A DNA stretch of 44,239 bases from a virus. Position 1 is the stretch's first letter, and each line of letters opens with the position of its first letter. The position numbers were made by a program, and so were the translations under genes. The notes beneath the pieces were generated by a model. That model was not told the origin of the DNA and ran no database searches. It worked only from the letters and a program-made list of their open reading frames with translations. The stretch lies in IMG/VR virus record IMGVR_UViG_3300006875_000005, positions 1 to 44,239 of that record, one strand, 5' to 3'. Positions 1 to 8,091 of this stretch are shown here, in pieces.

Positions 1-110
1 TTCTCGGAGTAGAGAGAAACAATCATGGTCACGCGGTACTTCTAGAGCTCGACGAACATATCCGCTATCCGAATCTCTTTCATCGATGGTTGAATACCGC
101 GCGAGATGAA
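1..110. repeat. Terminal direct repeat, left copy
   Basis: These 110 bases are identical to the last 110 bases of the window (44130-44239). The repeat lies inside the terminase gene, and the reading frame is preserved when the two copies are merged. The simplest reading is a circular assembly, from a circularly permuted or circular replicating phage molecule, rather than a functional terminal repeat. Confidence 0.95.
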
Positions 111-383
111 CGCGATCCGCGTCCGGGCTGGGTGACTGATAAGGTTACTCGCCCGATCATGCTAGACGCGTTTATCGATGCGATCGAAGATCGAAATTAT
201 AATTTAAACGACGAGCAGACTCTTCAGGAGTGTCTGACACTCGTAAATGAAAATGGAAAAATTCAAGCAGCCGACGGCAAACACGACGATACTATCATTG
301 CTGCCGCGATTGCTTTGCAGATGTGTATCGAGTCAAGCGGGCTTGAGTTATATAACAACATAGGAAGCAAAATCTTACTCTGA
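1..383 (+). CDS. terL: Terminase large subunit, C-terminal part (continues from the right edge)
   Basis: This is the C-terminal end of the DNA-packaging motor whose N-terminal 409 codons are at 43013-44239. The frame has codons starting at base 3, and the stop is TGA at 381-383. It carries the end of the RNase-H-like nuclease domain: an HDD motif followed by a helix (HDDTIIAAAIAL) supplies the last metal-binding aspartate of that family. Joined through the 110-bp overlap, the protein is about 499 residues, normal for TerL. The portal gene starts 7 bases after the stop. The apparent start at TTG 90 is not real; it is only the first permissive codon inside a truncated gene. Confidence 0.95.
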   Translation, partial: LGVERNNHGHAVLLELDEHIRYPNLFHRWLNTARDERDPRPGWVTDKVTRPIMLDAFIDAIEDRNYNLNDEQTLQECLTLVNENGKIQAADGKHDDTIIAAAIALQMCIESSGLELYNNIGSKILL

Positions 384-390
384 GGTGCTA

Positions 391-2592
391 ATGGCAGAGA
401 CAGCGACCGCGACAGCATTGACGAAACCAAAGAGCGAGCACTCAGAGAACCTCGTTGCTGACCTTTACTTCGGGATTGCCGAGAAGACTTTCGCCGAGAG
501 CTCCTATGTTCCCGACTCACTGTTAAAACCATACAACCCGGACGATCTCTATCAGAAGACCGGCGACTATAGACTTTACGAAGAGATGCTCGACGACGAT
601 CAGGTATCGGTCTGCCTTCAATTAAAAAAAGACCTCGTTATCGGATCCGGCTGGGATATTTTTCCGGAGGAAGACGGCCAAGACGAAATCGTCGAAGATA
701 TTAAGGTCGCTCTGTGCGAGGATGCTTCCGTTCCGTTCGACGATTCTCTCGAAGAGATCTTATCGGCATACGAGTTCGGCTTTTCGCTAACCGAGAAGAT
801 ATTCAAGAACCGCCCGGACGGTTCTCTTACTCTCAATGCGCTAAAGACGCGTCATCCGGCAACGTGGATTATTCATACTGACGTCCATGGCAATGTCGAG
901 AGGTACGAGCAGCGTGGGCCGTATAGCTCGATTGACGTCGAGCCAAGGTCGCTTATTCATTACGTGCTAAATCGCAAGTTTCAAAATCCTTATGGCAAGA
1001 GTGACCTGCGCCCAGCTTATGCGGCCTGGTTTACGAAGCGGCAGATAATCCGTTACTATGCGATATTTCTAGAAAAGGCGGCAAGTCCAACGCCGATCGC
1101 GAAGTACAATACGAATGCTCCGCCTCAGGCGGTAACGGATATTTACAACGCGATTAGAAAGTTTCAGGCGAAGACGGCGCTTGCTATTCCCAAAGACATT
1201 GAGGTCGAGTTTTTAGAAGCAAAATCAAACGGCGAGGTTTACGAGAAGGCCCTAAACATTTTCAATATGTTCATTGGACGCTCGCTATTTATTCCGGATT
1301 TGCTCGGATTTCACGGATCTCAGACTGGCTCTGGATCTTTAGCTCTTGGGAAAGAGCAAATAAACATCTTTGTGAAACACATCATGCGCAGGCGTAAAGC
1401 GCTCGAGGATATCGTTAACAACGAGATCATCTGGCCGATCGTGTTCTACAACCATGGATACGTCGACAACTATCCGAAGTTTAAGCTACGCCCGATTAAC
1501 GACGCGGATGCGATCGAAGGCGCAAGGATCTGGATCGAGGCCGTCAAGGGTCGCCTCTATAAGGCGTCGGACGAAGAAATTAACCACTTCCGGAGCATCG
1601 TGAAGTTTCCCGAAGGGGAAGTCGACCGCGAAGCGCCGCCCGCACAGCTGATGCCAAATCAGAGTCCAGGGGAAGAAGATGATAAATCCAAGGCCGGGCA
1701 AGACGTCACGGATGACGTCAAAAAAGAGACCGAGAACAAAGAGAAGGAACCAGCCGAATCCGAAGCAAAACAATTTAAGCTCGGAGCGTTTCCACGAGGC
1801 GACTATCACAAGAAGTGTGATTTTAAAGCGATCCAAAAACAGCTAGAAGCCTACGACGACTCCATTGCGCGCGACGCGAAACCTCTCGTTCAGTTCATGA
1901 TCGACGACATGCTAGAGCAAATCGCGAAGAAGAAGGTCATTCAGAGCGGTGATGCCGGACGCCTCGATTCCGTTAGGCTTAAACGAAAGAACGAACTCAA
2001 GCTGATGCTTAAGCGAAGCCTTCGCGACATTTACAACGAGGGTAAGAAGACAGCTTCGAGCGAGCTGTTTAAGAACGTCTACGCGCTTCCTCAGCCTGAA
2101 TCAGAGTTCCTCGAGCTTCTCGAGAAGGAACTATTCAATTTTATCGGAGACTGGGAATATCAGCTCACGAAGCAGGCTCGCCAGGAAGTAATTGCGGCGA
2201 TTAAGGACGGACGGCCACTTTCGTCGGTCGTATCTCTAGCGGGCGAACAGCTTTACGACGACGCGCTGGTTTCAATCGAGAGGTATGCGCGCACGAAGCA
2301 CACCGAGGTACTCAACAAGGGTCGCCTTGCGTTCTTCGAAGACTCCGGCGTCGTTACGGCGTACCAATACAGCGCGATTCTCGACGATTCGACCTCGGAT
2401 ATATGTCGCGGACTCGACGGAAAAATCTTCAAGTCAGGCACGCAGCCGGTTCCGCCGATGCACTTTAATTGTCGATCGCTTCTGATCCCGATTACGAAGT
2501 TCGAAGAGTATGAGGTTGATACGAGAGTCGGATCAAAACCAATCGATGACTTTATCGAAGAGAACAAAGGGAAAGGATTCCCCACGCAGTGA
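391..2592 (+). CDS. Portal protein (DUF935 type) fused to a MuF-like head protein
   Basis: This 733-residue protein joins two functions that Mu encodes separately. Residues 1 to about 420 resemble the Mu gp29-like DUF935 portal, the dodecameric ring through which DNA enters the head. An acidic, lysine/glutamate-rich linker lies at about 430-475. The C-terminal 230 residues resemble the Mu gpF minor head family (PF04233), with the hallmark MHFNCRS at about residue 690. I prefer ATG 391, which has GAGG 5-6 bases upstream, over GTG 385 in the same frame. It follows terL directly and its stop overlaps the next start (GTGA), as in a tightly packed head operon. Portal-MuF fusions occur in other siphophages. 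Confidence 0.9.
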   Translation: MAETATATALTKPKSEHSENLVADLYFGIAEKTFAESSYVPDSLLKPYNPDDLYQKTGDYRLYEEMLDDDQVSVCLQLKKDLVIGSGWDIFPEEDGQDEIVEDIKVALCEDASVPFDDSLEEILSAYEFGFSLTEKIFKNRPDGSLTLNALKTRHPATWIIHTDVHGNVERYEQRGPYSSIDVEPRSLIHYVLNRKFQNPYGKSDLRPAYAAWFTKRQIIRYYAIFLEKAASPTPIAKYNTNAPPQAVTDIYNAIRKFQAKTALAIPKDIEVEFLEAKSNGEVYEKALNIFNMFIGRSLFIPDLLGFHGSQTGSGSLALGKEQINIFVKHIMRRRKALEDIVNNEIIWPIVFYNHGYVDNYPKFKLRPINDADAIEGARIWIEAVKGRLYKASDEEINHFRSIVKFPEGEVDREAPPAQLMPNQSPGEEDDKSKAGQDVTDDVKKETENKEKEPAESEAKQFKLGAFPRGDYHKKCDFKAIQKQLEAYDDSIARDAKPLVQFMIDDMLEQIAKKKVIQSGDAGRLDSVRLKRKNELKLMLKRSLRDIYNEGKKTASSELFKNVYALPQPESEFLELLEKELFNFIGDWEYQLTKQARQEVIAAIKDGRPLSSVVSLAGEQLYDDALVSIERYARTKHTEVLNKGRLAFFEDSGVVTAYQYSAILDDSTSDICRGLDGKIFKSGTQPVPPMHFNCRSLLIPITKFEEYEVDTRVGSKPIDDFIEENKGKGFPTQ

Positions 2593-2831
2593 AACTTCAA
2601 GACGTTACATTTCAAGTCGCGGTCTGGGCTTTAGCGGTAATCGTCGGCTGGGTCGGAGTACAGTTAAACTCAATCGCAGATAACGTAAGCGACCTTAATA
2701 AAAACGTCGCTGTTGTAATCGAGAAGGTGGAGAATCACGAGCGGCGAATGCTTAAGCAGGAGTCGGTCGGAGAAACGCACTCTAATCGTATTCGCGAACT
2801 TGAACTCAGAAATCGGACGAGCGGAGGATAA
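2589..2831 (+). CDS. Small membrane-anchored coiled-coil protein
   Basis: An 80-residue protein with a GTG start overlapping the portal stop by four bases. Residues about 7-27 are a hydrophobic segment (VAVWALAVIVGWVGVQL); the rest is a charged heptad-like helix. This is the topology of a small N-in anchored protein, seen in some phage holin or spanin-like genes, but its place between portal and protease is unusual for lysis. Function unknown. The overlap with the portal gene supports translation. Confidence 0.7.
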   Translation: MKLQDVTFQVAVWALAVIVGWVGVQLNSIADNVSDLNKNVAVVIEKVENHERRMLKQESVGETHSNRIRELELRNRTSGG

Positions 2832-2833
2832 AG

Positions 2834-3931
2834 ATGCCAACCCTTAAGTCGATTAACGGAGTCGAAATATTCTCGGCCGGTACATGGAACGGAGACACCT
2901 ACACCGAGGCGGATATCGATGAGATGGTTCGCGCGTTTAATGCGACCAGCAAGAGCTGGACACCAGCGCTTAAACTTGGTCATACGGAAGACCAGAAGCT
3001 TATCCAGGCTGACGGTCTTCCCGCTGCGGGCTGGATCGGAAACATCTATCGCGTCGGGAAAAAGCTCGTCGCCGACTTCGTCGATATTCCAGAGAAGATC
3101 TACGAGTTAATTCAGACGAAGGCATATAAGAGAGTTTCGAGCGAGATATACTGGAACATCACGGTAAACGGTACGAAGTATCCTTATCTTGTTGGTGCCG
3201 TTGCTCTTCTCGGCGCCGATTTGCCTGGCGTTCAGAATCTTTCGGATATCATTGCGCTCTACGGACTGGACCCAGAAGCAAAAATTAAAATTTACGAACA
3301 GGACGAGAATAAGGCTATCGTCAGGCGGTACGAACTTTCTTTGGACAACGATGGAGGGGCTATGCCTACAGAAAACGAGATCAAGCTTGAATTGGAACTG
3401 AAGGCAGAAAAGGCGAAAGCCGAAGAGGCTCAGGCCCAGCTCAAGAAGTTTACGACTGATCTCGAATCTCGGGATAGCGAAATCGCTGAACTGAAGAAGT
3501 TCAAAGAAGATTCGGTCGCGCGCGAGCGTGCGGCATTCGAGGCCAAGGAAAAGGCCGAAACCGAAGCCTTCGTCGATAAGCTCGTTAGCGAGAATCTCGC
3601 AACGCCGGCGATGAAGCCCTTTATCCTCGAAATCCTCGGCGCGGACAAAAAAGAATACGCGCTAAAAGTGGGCGACGAGGAAAAGAAGCTCAGCAAAAAA
3701 GATCTGATCAAAGAAACCCTGAAATTGCATTCCGCCTTGGACGTTAACCGCACAGAAGGTTCGACCGAGGGTCTGAAGAAGAGCGGCAATTCAGACGATG
3801 CTATTAACGAAAAAATCGAGAAGTACATCGCTGAACACAAGTGCGACTACAAGACGGCCTATAAGGCTGTTACGAAAGAAGTTCGCCCTCGTGAGTCGGC
3901 CGCGATCCAAACTATGGCCGAAGCCGAGTAA
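2834..3931 (+). CDS. Mu gpI-like head maturation protease with C-terminal scaffold
   Basis: A 365-residue protein. The N-terminal 150 residues match the Mu-like phage protease pattern: ALKLGHTEDQ around H50, DGLPAAGWI at 60-68, and AYKRVSSEIY at 97-106 with candidate catalytic serines 102/103. Residues about 177-365 are a lysine/glutamate-rich coiled coil typical of a head scaffold. The family cleaves the scaffold and itself during head maturation. The gene lies between portal and capsid decoration protein, the standard order. An internal in-frame start at 3362 probably yields the scaffold alone. SD: GGAGG just upstream of ATG 2834. Confidence 0.85.
   Translation: MPTLKSINGVEIFSAGTWNGDTYTEADIDEMVRAFNATSKSWTPALKLGHTEDQKLIQADGLPAAGWIGNIYRVGKKLVADFVDIPEKIYELIQTKAYKRVSSEIYWNITVNGTKYPYLVGAVALLGADLPGVQNLSDIIALYGLDPEAKIKIYEQDENKAIVRRYELSLDNDGGAMPTENEIKLELELKAEKAKAEEAQAQLKKFTTDLESRDSEIAELKKFKEDSVARERAAFEAKEKAETEAFVDKLVSENLATPAMKPFILEILGADKKEYALKVGDEEKKLSKKDLIKETLKLHSALDVNRTEGSTEGLKKSGNSDDAINEKIEKYIAEHKCDYKTAYKAVTKEVRPRESAAIQTMAEAE
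3362..3931 (+). CDS. Nested scaffold protein from internal start
   Basis: ATG 3362 is codon 177 of the protease gene and has a strong Shine-Dalgarno (GGAGG at 3353-3357, 4-base spacing). Initiation here would give a 189-residue, protease-free protein starting MPTENEIKLELELKAEK. It consists almost entirely of a charged coiled coil with a basic C-terminus. In Mu (I/Z) and lambda (C/Nu3), the scaffold is made from exactly this sort of in-frame internal start. Inference from position and SD only. Confidence 0.65.
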   Translation: MPTENEIKLELELKAEKAKAEEAQAQLKKFTTDLESRDSEIAELKKFKEDSVARERAAFEAKEKAETEAFVDKLVSENLATPAMKPFILEILGADKKEYALKVGDEEKKLSKKDLIKETLKLHSALDVNRTEGSTEGLKKSGNSDDAINEKIEKYIAEHKCDYKTAYKAVTKEVRPRESAAIQTMAEAE

Positions 3932-3961
3932 GGGTCACTTCTCCACTGATGGAGGATTAAC

Positions 3962-4345
3962 ATGGCACATATTCCGCCACTTTCCTTTAAGGTGCAGTCG
4001 ACGCTCGCAGCTTACCGCTTCGTGAGCGCCGTAACAGGCACCGCGCAAACTGTAAAGTATCCGGCAGCCGTTACGAGCCCACTCTTCGGAGTCACGCTCG
4101 ATACGGTTAAGGATACGACCTCTGCAATCCCGGTCGCAGGACCCGGAACCCTTGCAAAGGTGTTCTTTAACGACACCGTCACGAGCGGAAACCTCGTCGC
4201 ATCGGATTCGTCCGGTCGCGGGATTCCTCACGTTGATGCAACCGCAGGCTCGTACGTTGGTGGAATCTTGGTTGGCCCGACCGTCGCGGCGACCGGAACC
4301 ATCGCGGACGTTTTCATCAACCCGTTCTTCAAGTCCATCCCGTAA
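3962..4345 (+). CDS. Capsid decoration/cement protein (DUF2190-like)
   Basis: A 127-residue protein rich in small, beta-forming residues, starting MAHIPPLSFKVQSTLAAYRF. The repeated short beta strands (GTLAKVFFNDTVTSGNLV, GGILVGPTVAATG) are typical of head-stabilising cement proteins of the DUF2190 type, which bind the outside of the capsid lattice. It lies between protease and major capsid genes, the usual place. A GGAGG stands before the ATG. The assignment rests on length, composition and order. Confidence 0.75.
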   Translation: MAHIPPLSFKVQSTLAAYRFVSAVTGTAQTVKYPAAVTSPLFGVTLDTVKDTTSAIPVAGPGTLAKVFFNDTVTSGNLVASDSSGRGIPHVDATAGSYVGGILVGPTVAATGTIADVFINPFFKSIP

Positions 4346-4368
4346 CGGATGAGCTAAGGAGGTAGGTT

Positions 4369-5274
4369 ATGCCATTAGCTAACCAACTGCATGTCGATAA
4401 GCTTCTTAGCAATATTTCCGTTAAGTACCAGAACACGGAATATATTGCGGATCAGGTTTTCCCGCGGATGCCGGTTAAGCTGGACTCGGACCTTTACCGG
4501 ATCTGGGTTCGTAACTTCCGGATCCCGGAAACGAAGCGTGCTCCGAAGGCCGTCGCCAACGAGCACAACTTCGAAGTGACGACTGCGTCGTATCTTCTCG
4601 AAGATCACGCGCTGAAGAACTATGTCGGCGACGAAGAGGCCGACAACTATGACATCACGGACCTTCGGGCAGACATGACCGAAGAGCTGACAGATGTCAT
4701 CATGCGTATGCGCGAGAAGAAGGTCGCAGATTTGTTCACGACGACCAACTGGTCTCTGAACGTTTCCCTTGCGGCTGCGAACGCGTTCAACGCGAATACG
4801 ACGGTTTCGAACCCGATTCCGGTATTCGATACCGCGGCGACGACGGTGATTCAGAACTCTGGATACAAGCCGAACTTCGGCATCTTGCCGCGCGACGCTT
4901 TCGTTGCGTGCAAGAACCACGTGTCCGTTCTCGATCGCACGAAGTACACGACGAGCGAAATGACGCCCGCGATGCTGGCCGGCCTTTTCGACCTTCCCGA
5001 GCTCTTGATCCCGATCTCATCGGTGGACACAAGTGCTCCGGGAACGACCGAGGCAATCTCCCAGATTTACGGCGATATCGCTTTCGTCGGCTACAAGGCG
5101 CCGAACCCGTCGCCGATGAAGCCGAGCTGCGGTTACACGTTCATGAAGAACATGCCGATGGTCCGCCGCTGGCGCGACGAAGAGCGCAAGGCGGAAGCCA
5201 TCGAGGTCCAGATTAAGTTCCAGCCAAAGATCGTCGCATCTTTGACCGGCTACCTAATCAAGGACGTCGTCTAA
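4369..5274 (+). CDS. Major capsid protein
   Basis: A 301-residue protein of the HK97-fold capsid type. It begins LANQLHVDKLLSNISVKYQN, followed by a region with alternating charge and the ending typical of this group (RRWRDEERKAEAIEVQIKF, then a terminal beta strand). It follows the decoration protein and has a strong SD (AAGGAGG 4356-4362, before ATG 4369). The mature virion shell would be built from it. There is no obvious N-terminal delta domain, consistent with the separate scaffold. Confidence 0.85.
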   Translation: MPLANQLHVDKLLSNISVKYQNTEYIADQVFPRMPVKLDSDLYRIWVRNFRIPETKRAPKAVANEHNFEVTTASYLLEDHALKNYVGDEEADNYDITDLRADMTEELTDVIMRMREKKVADLFTTTNWSLNVSLAAANAFNANTTVSNPIPVFDTAATTVIQNSGYKPNFGILPRDAFVACKNHVSVLDRTKYTTSEMTPAMLAGLFDLPELLIPISSVDTSAPGTTEAISQIYGDIAFVGYKAPNPSPMKPSCGYTFMKNMPMVRRWRDEERKAEAIEVQIKFQPKIVASLTGYLIKDVV

Positions 5275-5346
5275 GAGTTTTCGTGTCCTTTACTTTCGGG
5301 GCCGCTCTTTCGCCAGGCGGTCTCGATTCCTTTAGGGAGTAACTGA

Positions 5347-5607
5347 ATGTCAGAAGAACTGACCACGCCGACAGTCGATGCCGAAGAAACTCCTCAGTCG
5401 CGTCATCGCAAGAAGGTCGCACGAGAGGAAGAAGCGCGGAAGAAGGCGGCCGCCGTGAAAGAAGAGTGGTATCAGATTCACGGCGATAAGCTGATCAAAG
5501 TTTCCAAGATGGCAAACGGAAACAAGCATCGCGTTTACATATGCTCGGTGAAGAAAAACAAGGACTTCGTCGAAAAGCTGAAGAAGACAAATAAGATCCG
5601 AATCTGA
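5347..5607 (+). CDS. Small charged protein of the head region
   Basis: An 86-residue, highly charged protein. The N-terminus is acidic and threonine-rich, then comes a basic helix (HRKKVAREEEARKKAAAVKE), then a compact C-terminal half (VSKMANGNKHRVYICSVKKN). No family recognised. It has a good SD (AGGGAG at 5334-5339, before ATG 5347) and lies between capsid and connector genes, so it is probably a minor head or assembly protein. About 70 non-coding bases precede it. Confidence 0.7.
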   Translation: MSEELTTPTVDAEETPQSRHRKKVAREEEARKKAAAVKEEWYQIHGDKLIKVSKMANGNKHRVYICSVKKNKDFVEKLKKTNKIRI

Positions 5608-5622
5608 TCGTGAGGTTAAGCC

Positions 5623-6108
5623 GTGGGCACATACTGCACGACGACGTCGCTTCAGACGGCGATGATTGGCACAGAGTTCGACACGGCAACGACCAGTCTT
5701 GCGACAGAGTGCATCCAGTGGGCCGAAGACGAAATCGATAAGTTTCTATCGCAGCGTTACGACCTGTCTTCGTCCTACTTTCAGACGTCAACCTCGACCC
5801 CTCCGGTAATACAGACAATCTGCAAATGGCTTAGCCAGGGCTATATGTATGAGCAGATGGCCAGGGGTCAGGAATCAAAGCGCGGCGAAAAGCTTATCGA
5901 GCGCGCAATCAATAACCTTAAGATGATTGCTGAGTTTAAACTCAACGTCTTTGACTCGACCGGATCCGTCGTGCCGGACTCGGTAAGCAGCACCTACCGT
6001 ATCCAGTGCAATACTTCGAACTACGCGAATACGTTTAACGAAGATGACGAGCTAAACTGGCGCGTCGATGATTCTAAGCTAGACGATATCGATGCGGAGC
6101 GCGACTGA
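5623..6108 (+). CDS. Head-tail connector, Mu gp36-like (DUF1320)
   Basis: A 161-residue protein starting at GTG 5623 (GAGG upstream). Sequence features such as YCTTTSLQTAMIG, ATECIQWAEDEIDKFLSQRY and IQTICKWLSQGYMYE match the gp36/DUF1320 adaptor family that extends the portal. The stop TGA overlaps the next ATG (ATGA is replaced by TGATG). Order (capsid, adaptor, gpG, terminator) supports the call. Confidence 0.8.
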   Translation: MGTYCTTTSLQTAMIGTEFDTATTSLATECIQWAEDEIDKFLSQRYDLSSSYFQTSTSTPPVIQTICKWLSQGYMYEQMARGQESKRGEKLIERAINNLKMIAEFKLNVFDSTGSVVPDSVSSTYRIQCNTSNYANTFNEDDELNWRVDDSKLDDIDAERD

Positions 6109-6581
6109 TGGCGCAGGAAGTTTACTTCGACGATAAAGAGATTAGAAGGTTCATGGAGCGTGTCGCGAAGATGGTTAAAGAACCAGAACGGCAAGCCGGA
6201 ATCGTCGGCGCCATTTCTGCCGTTGTCTTTAAAGATGTTATCGAACACTTCGAGCAAGAGCGCGGCCCGTCGGGTCCATGGGAACCGTGGTCAGAGATCT
6301 ATCGCGAACATATGAAAGAGATTGGACGCAGCGGGAATAAGATTCTCCAGTTCAGCGGACGTCTTCGGCAGAGCTTTCAGCCGACCAAGTATAAAGTCGA
6401 GCCTCACGCGATTACTTGGTTTAATAACGCGAAGACAAAAGGCGGCTACCCATACGCCTGGGGGCACGACGAGGGCGATGGAAATTTACCCGAGCGTTCG
6501 TTTATGTGGCTTTCATCGAAGGCGCACGAGACTGTGGCCGAGACCATCCTTGCGAAGATTCTAGAGGACAAGAATGGCTGA
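6108..6581 (+). CDS. Virion morphogenesis protein, Mu gpG-like tail completion/stopper
   Basis: A 157-residue protein with the features of the phage virion morphogenesis family (PF05069): an N-terminal helix pair, then GPWEPWSEIYREHM, then ILQFSGRLRQSF, then PYAWGHDEGDG and the terminal ERSFMWLS segment. The family acts at the head-tail junction. It overlaps the next gene by eight bases, consistent with coupled translation. Confidence 0.85.
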   Translation: MAQEVYFDDKEIRRFMERVAKMVKEPERQAGIVGAISAVVFKDVIEHFEQERGPSGPWEPWSEIYREHMKEIGRSGNKILQFSGRLRQSFQPTKYKVEPHAITWFNNAKTKGGYPYAWGHDEGDGNLPERSFMWLSSKAHETVAETILAKILEDKNG

Positions 6582-7077
6582 GCGGGTCGACCTGAACGGT
6601 ATTCTAGAGAATATTCAGACGACGCTTCAGGCCGCTAACACGACGACCGCGTCGCCGATCGATCTCTCTAGCGATCTAAGTCGGCGGGTCCGGAAGATCT
6701 TAAAGGTTCATCCGTTGATGATCCCGGTTCAGGCGTCTTTCTATCCATTCGTAACGTGCTATGTGAGCAAGAAAAGCCCGCAGAACGCGAGCATCGCGAA
6801 GGACCAACTAAACGCGAAGCGAAGGGCCGAGGTCTTCGTCGACGTCGTCGCCGCGGTCTGGAACGACACGCTTTCGGTCGTCGACGAAGATCCGGCGGAT
6901 AAGGATATCAATTATTTAATGGAGAACGTCGAGCTTGTCCTTCGCAGTATTCCGAATGTTTCGGGATCCGTACTTTGGCAGGTCGCAAGCGACACACTTT
7001 ATTACGATCAACCATTGAAGGAAAACGTCCATCTGCGCGCCGGGATTATGACAATCCGAGGAACAGTCTTCTACTGA
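6574..7077 (+). CDS. Tail terminator-like protein
   Basis: A 167-residue protein of the size and position of the tail terminator (lambda gpU-like), which caps the tail tube and fixes its length. It shows an N-terminal helix (VDLNGILENIQTTLQAAN), a central strand (FYPFVTCYVSKKS), another helix around the ENVELVLRSIPNV segment, and a final strand. No catalytic motif is seen. Function is from gene order and fold-like pattern only. Confidence 0.65.
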   Translation: MAERVDLNGILENIQTTLQAANTTTASPIDLSSDLSRRVRKILKVHPLMIPVQASFYPFVTCYVSKKSPQNASIAKDQLNAKRRAEVFVDVVAAVWNDTLSVVDEDPADKDINYLMENVELVLRSIPNVSGSVLWQVASDTLYYDQPLKENVHLRAGIMTIRGTVFY

Positions 7078-7089
7078 GGTTTTACTTTT

Positions 7090-8079
7090 ATGCCATCTGA
7101 GTCACAGATTCTTGCTCAATCGAAAGCGGCCTATAACCAATGGGCGAAGCAGTGGCGCGCGCACGCGACACTTCACTCTAAGTTTAAAATGAAGGACCTT
7201 TCTGATTTCGAAAACATCGGCGTCGGCCGCGCGATACTCTGTATCGCAAACGGCTATTCGTTCGAAGAGAACCTCGAGACGATTAAGGAACTTCAGGAGA
7301 ACGTCGACATCCTGGTCTGTGACAAAACACTCGGTCACTGCCTTAATCACGGCATTAAACCGACCTACGTCCTCGTGTGCGACGCAAACGTCTCTTTCGA
7401 GAAGTATCTCGAGCCGTGGAAAGACCAGGTTAAGGATATCGTTTTGTTTTCGAACGTCTGCGCCAATCCGCGGTGGACGCATGAGGCGAAATGGAAAGAT
7501 ATGTACTTCTTCGTAAACAAAGACATCATTAAGTCGGAGCAGGAGTTTTCTCGTCTCTCGGGCTGTCAGAACCAGATTCCAGCCGCGACGAACGTATCTA
7601 ACGCTATGGTTGTGTTCCTTACTCAGTCGGACGACCGCGGCCGTGCGAACTTCTTCGGTTACGATAAGATTCTACTTATCGGATACGACTTCTCCTGGAG
7701 ACCCGACGGGAAATATTACGCTTTCGATAGCGATGGCGGCGGGAAGAAAAACTACATGCGCCATATTTACTTGAACAATTTAAATAATAATTATTCGTAC
7801 ACGTCGGGGAACCTCGCGTTCTCCGCCGAGTGGTTGGAAAAATATATCAAGACGTTCAATTTGCCGGTGATACAATGCTCGAAAGAAACGATCATGCCCG
7901 GCAGATTCATGTCGAGTCTTGAGTCACAAATGAAGTATTCATACAAGAGAGAAGATGCCGGGATCGTGCGAGAGAAGGTAAGGAAGCGCAGAGAGCTTCT
8001 TCAGGCTCTCGGCGATATCGATGGGTCGCTTCGTATGATTGGACGTGAACATTACTATGCGTTTGCGTCTTCTATCTAG
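7090..8079 (+). CDS. DUF115 / Maf-type glycosyltransferase-like protein inside the tail operon
   Basis: A 329-residue protein that does not look structural. Residues about 45-110 resemble the DUF115 (MptE/Maf) core: RAILCIANGYSFEENL, then ILVCDKTLGHCLNHGIKPTY, then VLVCDAN. A second signature, DKILLIGYDFSW, is at about residues 196-207. Bacterial Maf proteins of this family transfer CMP-activated nonulosonic acids to Ser/Thr of flagellin. Here the gene lies between tail terminator and tail tube with normal spacing and SD. A virion protein as acceptor is an inference. The sugar cassette at 15.9-20.6 kb could supply the donor. A pterin-pyrophosphokinase-like role is the alternative. Confidence 0.7.
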   Translation: MPSESQILAQSKAAYNQWAKQWRAHATLHSKFKMKDLSDFENIGVGRAILCIANGYSFEENLETIKELQENVDILVCDKTLGHCLNHGIKPTYVLVCDANVSFEKYLEPWKDQVKDIVLFSNVCANPRWTHEAKWKDMYFFVNKDIIKSEQEFSRLSGCQNQIPAATNVSNAMVVFLTQSDDRGRANFFGYDKILLIGYDFSWRPDGKYYAFDSDGGGKKNYMRHIYLNNLNNNYSYTSGNLAFSAEWLEKYIKTFNLPVIQCSKETIMPGRFMSSLESQMKYSYKREDAGIVREKVRKRRELLQALGDIDGSLRMIGREHYYAFASSI

Positions 8080-8091
8080 GGAGGGAAGTAA

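Noticed and set aside
194-205. A fifth exact AAATTATAATTT, inside the large terminase gene
   Set aside because: It lies in coding sequence (reading RNYNLN), about 185 bases before the portal start, and lacks the TAnnnT hexamer downstream. It may be a chance match or a weak internal promoter, so I did not list it as a promoter.
4375-4920. 181-codon minus-strand open frame opposite the capsid gene
   Set aside because: Arginine/valine-rich shadow translation without SD; the capsid protein is certain.
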